DNA of 44,162 nucleotides, from contig JAUWLF010000024.1 in the NCBI GenBank assembly GCA_030613785.1, positions 1-44,162 of the forward strand. Reading direction: 5' to 3'. Position 1 is the first letter of the stretch, and each line of letters opens with the position of its first letter. The DNA comes from Chloroflexota bacterium. Lineage in GTDB: Bacteria > Chloroflexota > Anaerolineae > UBA7937 > B3-Chlor. Made by a program: the position numbers and the translations under genes. The notes under the pieces are model-generated. The model saw only the letters and a list, made by a program, of their open reading frames with translations, ran no database searches and was not told the origin of the DNA. This document shows, in pieces, positions 42,781 through 44,162 of the stretch.

Positions 42781-42959
42781 CTCTCGTAACCTCCGCTACG
42801 CTGTTGTTTGCACTCTGCGTTCAGGTTCAATCGTCTCCCGGGCACCACAGCACGGCACCCATACGCGGGAAGCTGTTCGTCTGTCCTCTCACAATAACAC
42901 CATCTCTCCACCTCTCTCTCGACGTAGATAGTGACCACACACATTGCTGAGGCGCGGCT

Positions 42960-44066
42960 CTACACATACTGTAGGACGCTCTGAGGATATCTGTGCTTCA
43001 ACGCGCGATATCCAACACACAAAGGGATCATGATTCCGAGGCCCACTAGCCAGGCCAAGTAGGCCGCCATCAGGCTACCATGCAGGGGAGGAATCAGGGA
43101 CAACAGCTTGTACAGTGGCAAATGCACAACGTAGAAGAAAAGCGCCGTCCCTCCAAAGAGGGTCACCACGCCCCAAGACCGGTTGGAGCGGAGCGTCTTC
43201 TCGAAGTAGTTGTGCCCTGCTATGGCTATCGCCATCCCTCCCAGGTTCCATAGCAGGAACGTCAGGCTGGGTGGATACTTGGACATCAACAGGAAGTCTC
43301 GCCAGTCCCCGCCTAGATACGGGGTGAGATTTCCATAGCCGCCTACGATGCGGACCAGCACCCACATGGACAGCAGAAGCGCCCCCATGGATAGAAAGAA
43401 CTTTGTAGTCCTCTGCGGTGCACTTCCGATCCAATAGCCACATGCGCAACCGAGGCCCATCACACCCAGCCAGGGCAGGATCGGATAGTTGACGGCAAGC
43501 CAGCCCTCGGCATTGGGTTGCAGGGCGATCTCCAGGAGCGGCTGATCAGCGCCTGATACGACAGGAAGGCCATCGAGGAGAAAGGGCATCACGAGCAGTA
43601 GCAGGATGGAACCGCTGGCGAGCAAGGGCACCGGCAGTCGGCGGGCAAAGGCCAGCACAATCAGGCCCGATCCGATGCAGGCCAGGACGCCGAAGTACAC
43701 CAGGCTCCAGCCGGCGGACAGATCAAAGCTCCAGGTCACGTTCACCACCGTCATCTGTAGCGCTATCAGGAGGAGGCCTCTGATGACCAGTTTTCGCGTG
43801 ATTTGGCCTTCGCTGAGGCCCCTTTCCCTGCGGGACAGCGTATACAAGGCCACTCCGAGGCCGGCGAGGAAGATGAAAGTCGGCGCGCAGTAGTGGGTGA
43901 TGAAACGCGTCAGGTAGTGTAGCGCATCCGGCATCGGCTCTGGCCGCAGACCCTGATATCCCTCGGCGAAGATGTGCACGTAGGAGAAGTACATGGCGTG
44001 ATCGAGCGCCATGAAGATCACGACCCAGCCACGGACTGCGTCGATAGCGAACAGTCGTTTCTTCAC
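42960..44066 (-). CDS. DUF1624 / HGSNAT-like membrane acyltransferase
   Basis: A 368-residue membrane protein with about nine to ten helices and the N-terminal signature AIDAVRGWVVIFMALDHAMYF (about 7-27), the DUF1624/heparan-alpha-glucosaminide N-acetyltransferase-like pattern in which the His after ALD is thought to take part in acetyl transfer. GVVTLFGGTALFFYVVHLPLYKLL near the C-terminus is also typical. Bacterial members probably acetylate envelope sugars; substrate unknown. GTG start with AGGAGGG upstream. The last 96 bp of the window hold only its upstream region. Confidence 0.85.
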   Translation of the reverse strand: MKKRLFAIDAVRGWVVIFMALDHAMYFSYVHIFAEGYQGLRPEPMPDALHYLTRFITHYCAPTFIFLAGLGVALYTLSRRERGLSEGQITRKLVIRGLLLIALQMTVVNVTWSFDLSAGWSLVYFGVLACIGSGLIVLAFARRLPVPLLASGSILLLLVMPFLLDGLPVVSGADQPLLEIALQPNAEGWLAVNYPILPWLGVMGLGCACGYWIGSAPQRTTKFFLSMGALLLSMWVLVRIVGGYGNLTPYLGGDWRDFLLMSKYPPSLTFLLWNLGGMAIAIAGHNYFEKTLRSNRSWGVVTLFGGTALFFYVVHLPLYKLLSLIPPLHGSLMAAYLAWLVGLGIMIPLCVGYRALKHRYPQSVLQYV

Positions 44067-44162
44067 CTAGCCACCCTCCTGGTGAGTGGTCGAGTCTCCT
44101 GATGCGTGATGCCTTGGGCATAAGGACATGGAGGGCTACCTGATGGGGCCCACATAGCGAGA

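Noticed and set aside
42781..42959. 67-codon minus-strand frame (42741-42944) between the PH-domain and acyltransferase genes
   Set aside because: No ribosome site or domain and part of it is shadow of the PH-domain gene start; the gap shows nothing convincing.

Overview
The window is probably from an anaerobic or facultative bacterium of the Chloroflexota (Anaerolineae-like). The grounds are lipoproteins with long Pro/Thr/Glu linkers after the lipobox, a tungsten-type aldehyde:ferredoxin oxidoreductase, clostridial-type [4Fe-4S] flavin ene-reductases and moderately high GC. This assignment is inferred from style, not from a marker gene. Nearly every gene is on the minus strand; the one clear exception is an ABC ATPase gene at 31099-32199.

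Region 1 (1 to about 32200) is one large catabolic locus under an IclR-family regulator. It reads as two minus-strand transcription units. The first starts at a promoter near 11.74 kb: sugar-type solute-binding lipoprotein, two permeases, LigW/ACMSD-like amidohydrolase, ene-reductase 1, UbiD-type decarboxylase 1, MBL-fold hydrolase, aldehyde:ferredoxin oxidoreductase, and a phenylacetate-CoA-ligase-like gene cut by the left edge. The second starts at a promoter near 30.79 kb: iclR, UbiD 3, Gfo/Idh/MocA oxidoreductase, xylose-isomerase-like TIM barrel, ene-reductase 2, Tm-1-like protein, PEP-hydrolase-like TIM barrel, UbiD 2, VOC protein, Fe-dependent alcohol dehydrogenase, phosphodiesterase, a chimeric gene remnant, sulfatase-like hydrolase, uronate-isomerase-like amidohydrolase, URO-D/MtaA-like protein and an SDR. 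The two promoters are near-identical (27 of 30 bases, 19 in a row exact) only across the -35 to -10 core, which points to a shared operator. The importer's likely ATPase is divergent from iclR and has its own good sigma-70-type promoter.

Taken together, region 1 looks like uptake and reductive breakdown of a carboxylated, probably aromatic and possibly glycosylated compound: import, sugar or conjugate removal, double-bond reduction, several non-oxidative decarboxylations, aldehyde oxidation and CoA activation. No single substrate can be read from the sequence.

Region 2 (about 32.2-34.3 kb) is a scar-like boundary: a comEC C-terminal fragment, a small membrane-protein relic with an in-frame stop, an NmrA-like SDR, and a gene-poor stretch carrying two tandem palindromes of REP type.

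Region 3 (34.3-44.1 kb) holds envelope functions: two tandem isoprenylcysteine-methyltransferase-like membrane enzymes, an M29-aminopeptidase-like lipoprotein, an unknown lipoprotein, an ABC-2 exporter (one ATPase, two permeases) flanked by two copies of a small CPCF-motif lipoprotein gene, a bacterial PH-domain membrane protein and a DUF1624/HGSNAT-like acyltransferase. No rRNA, tRNA or CRISPR array was recognised.
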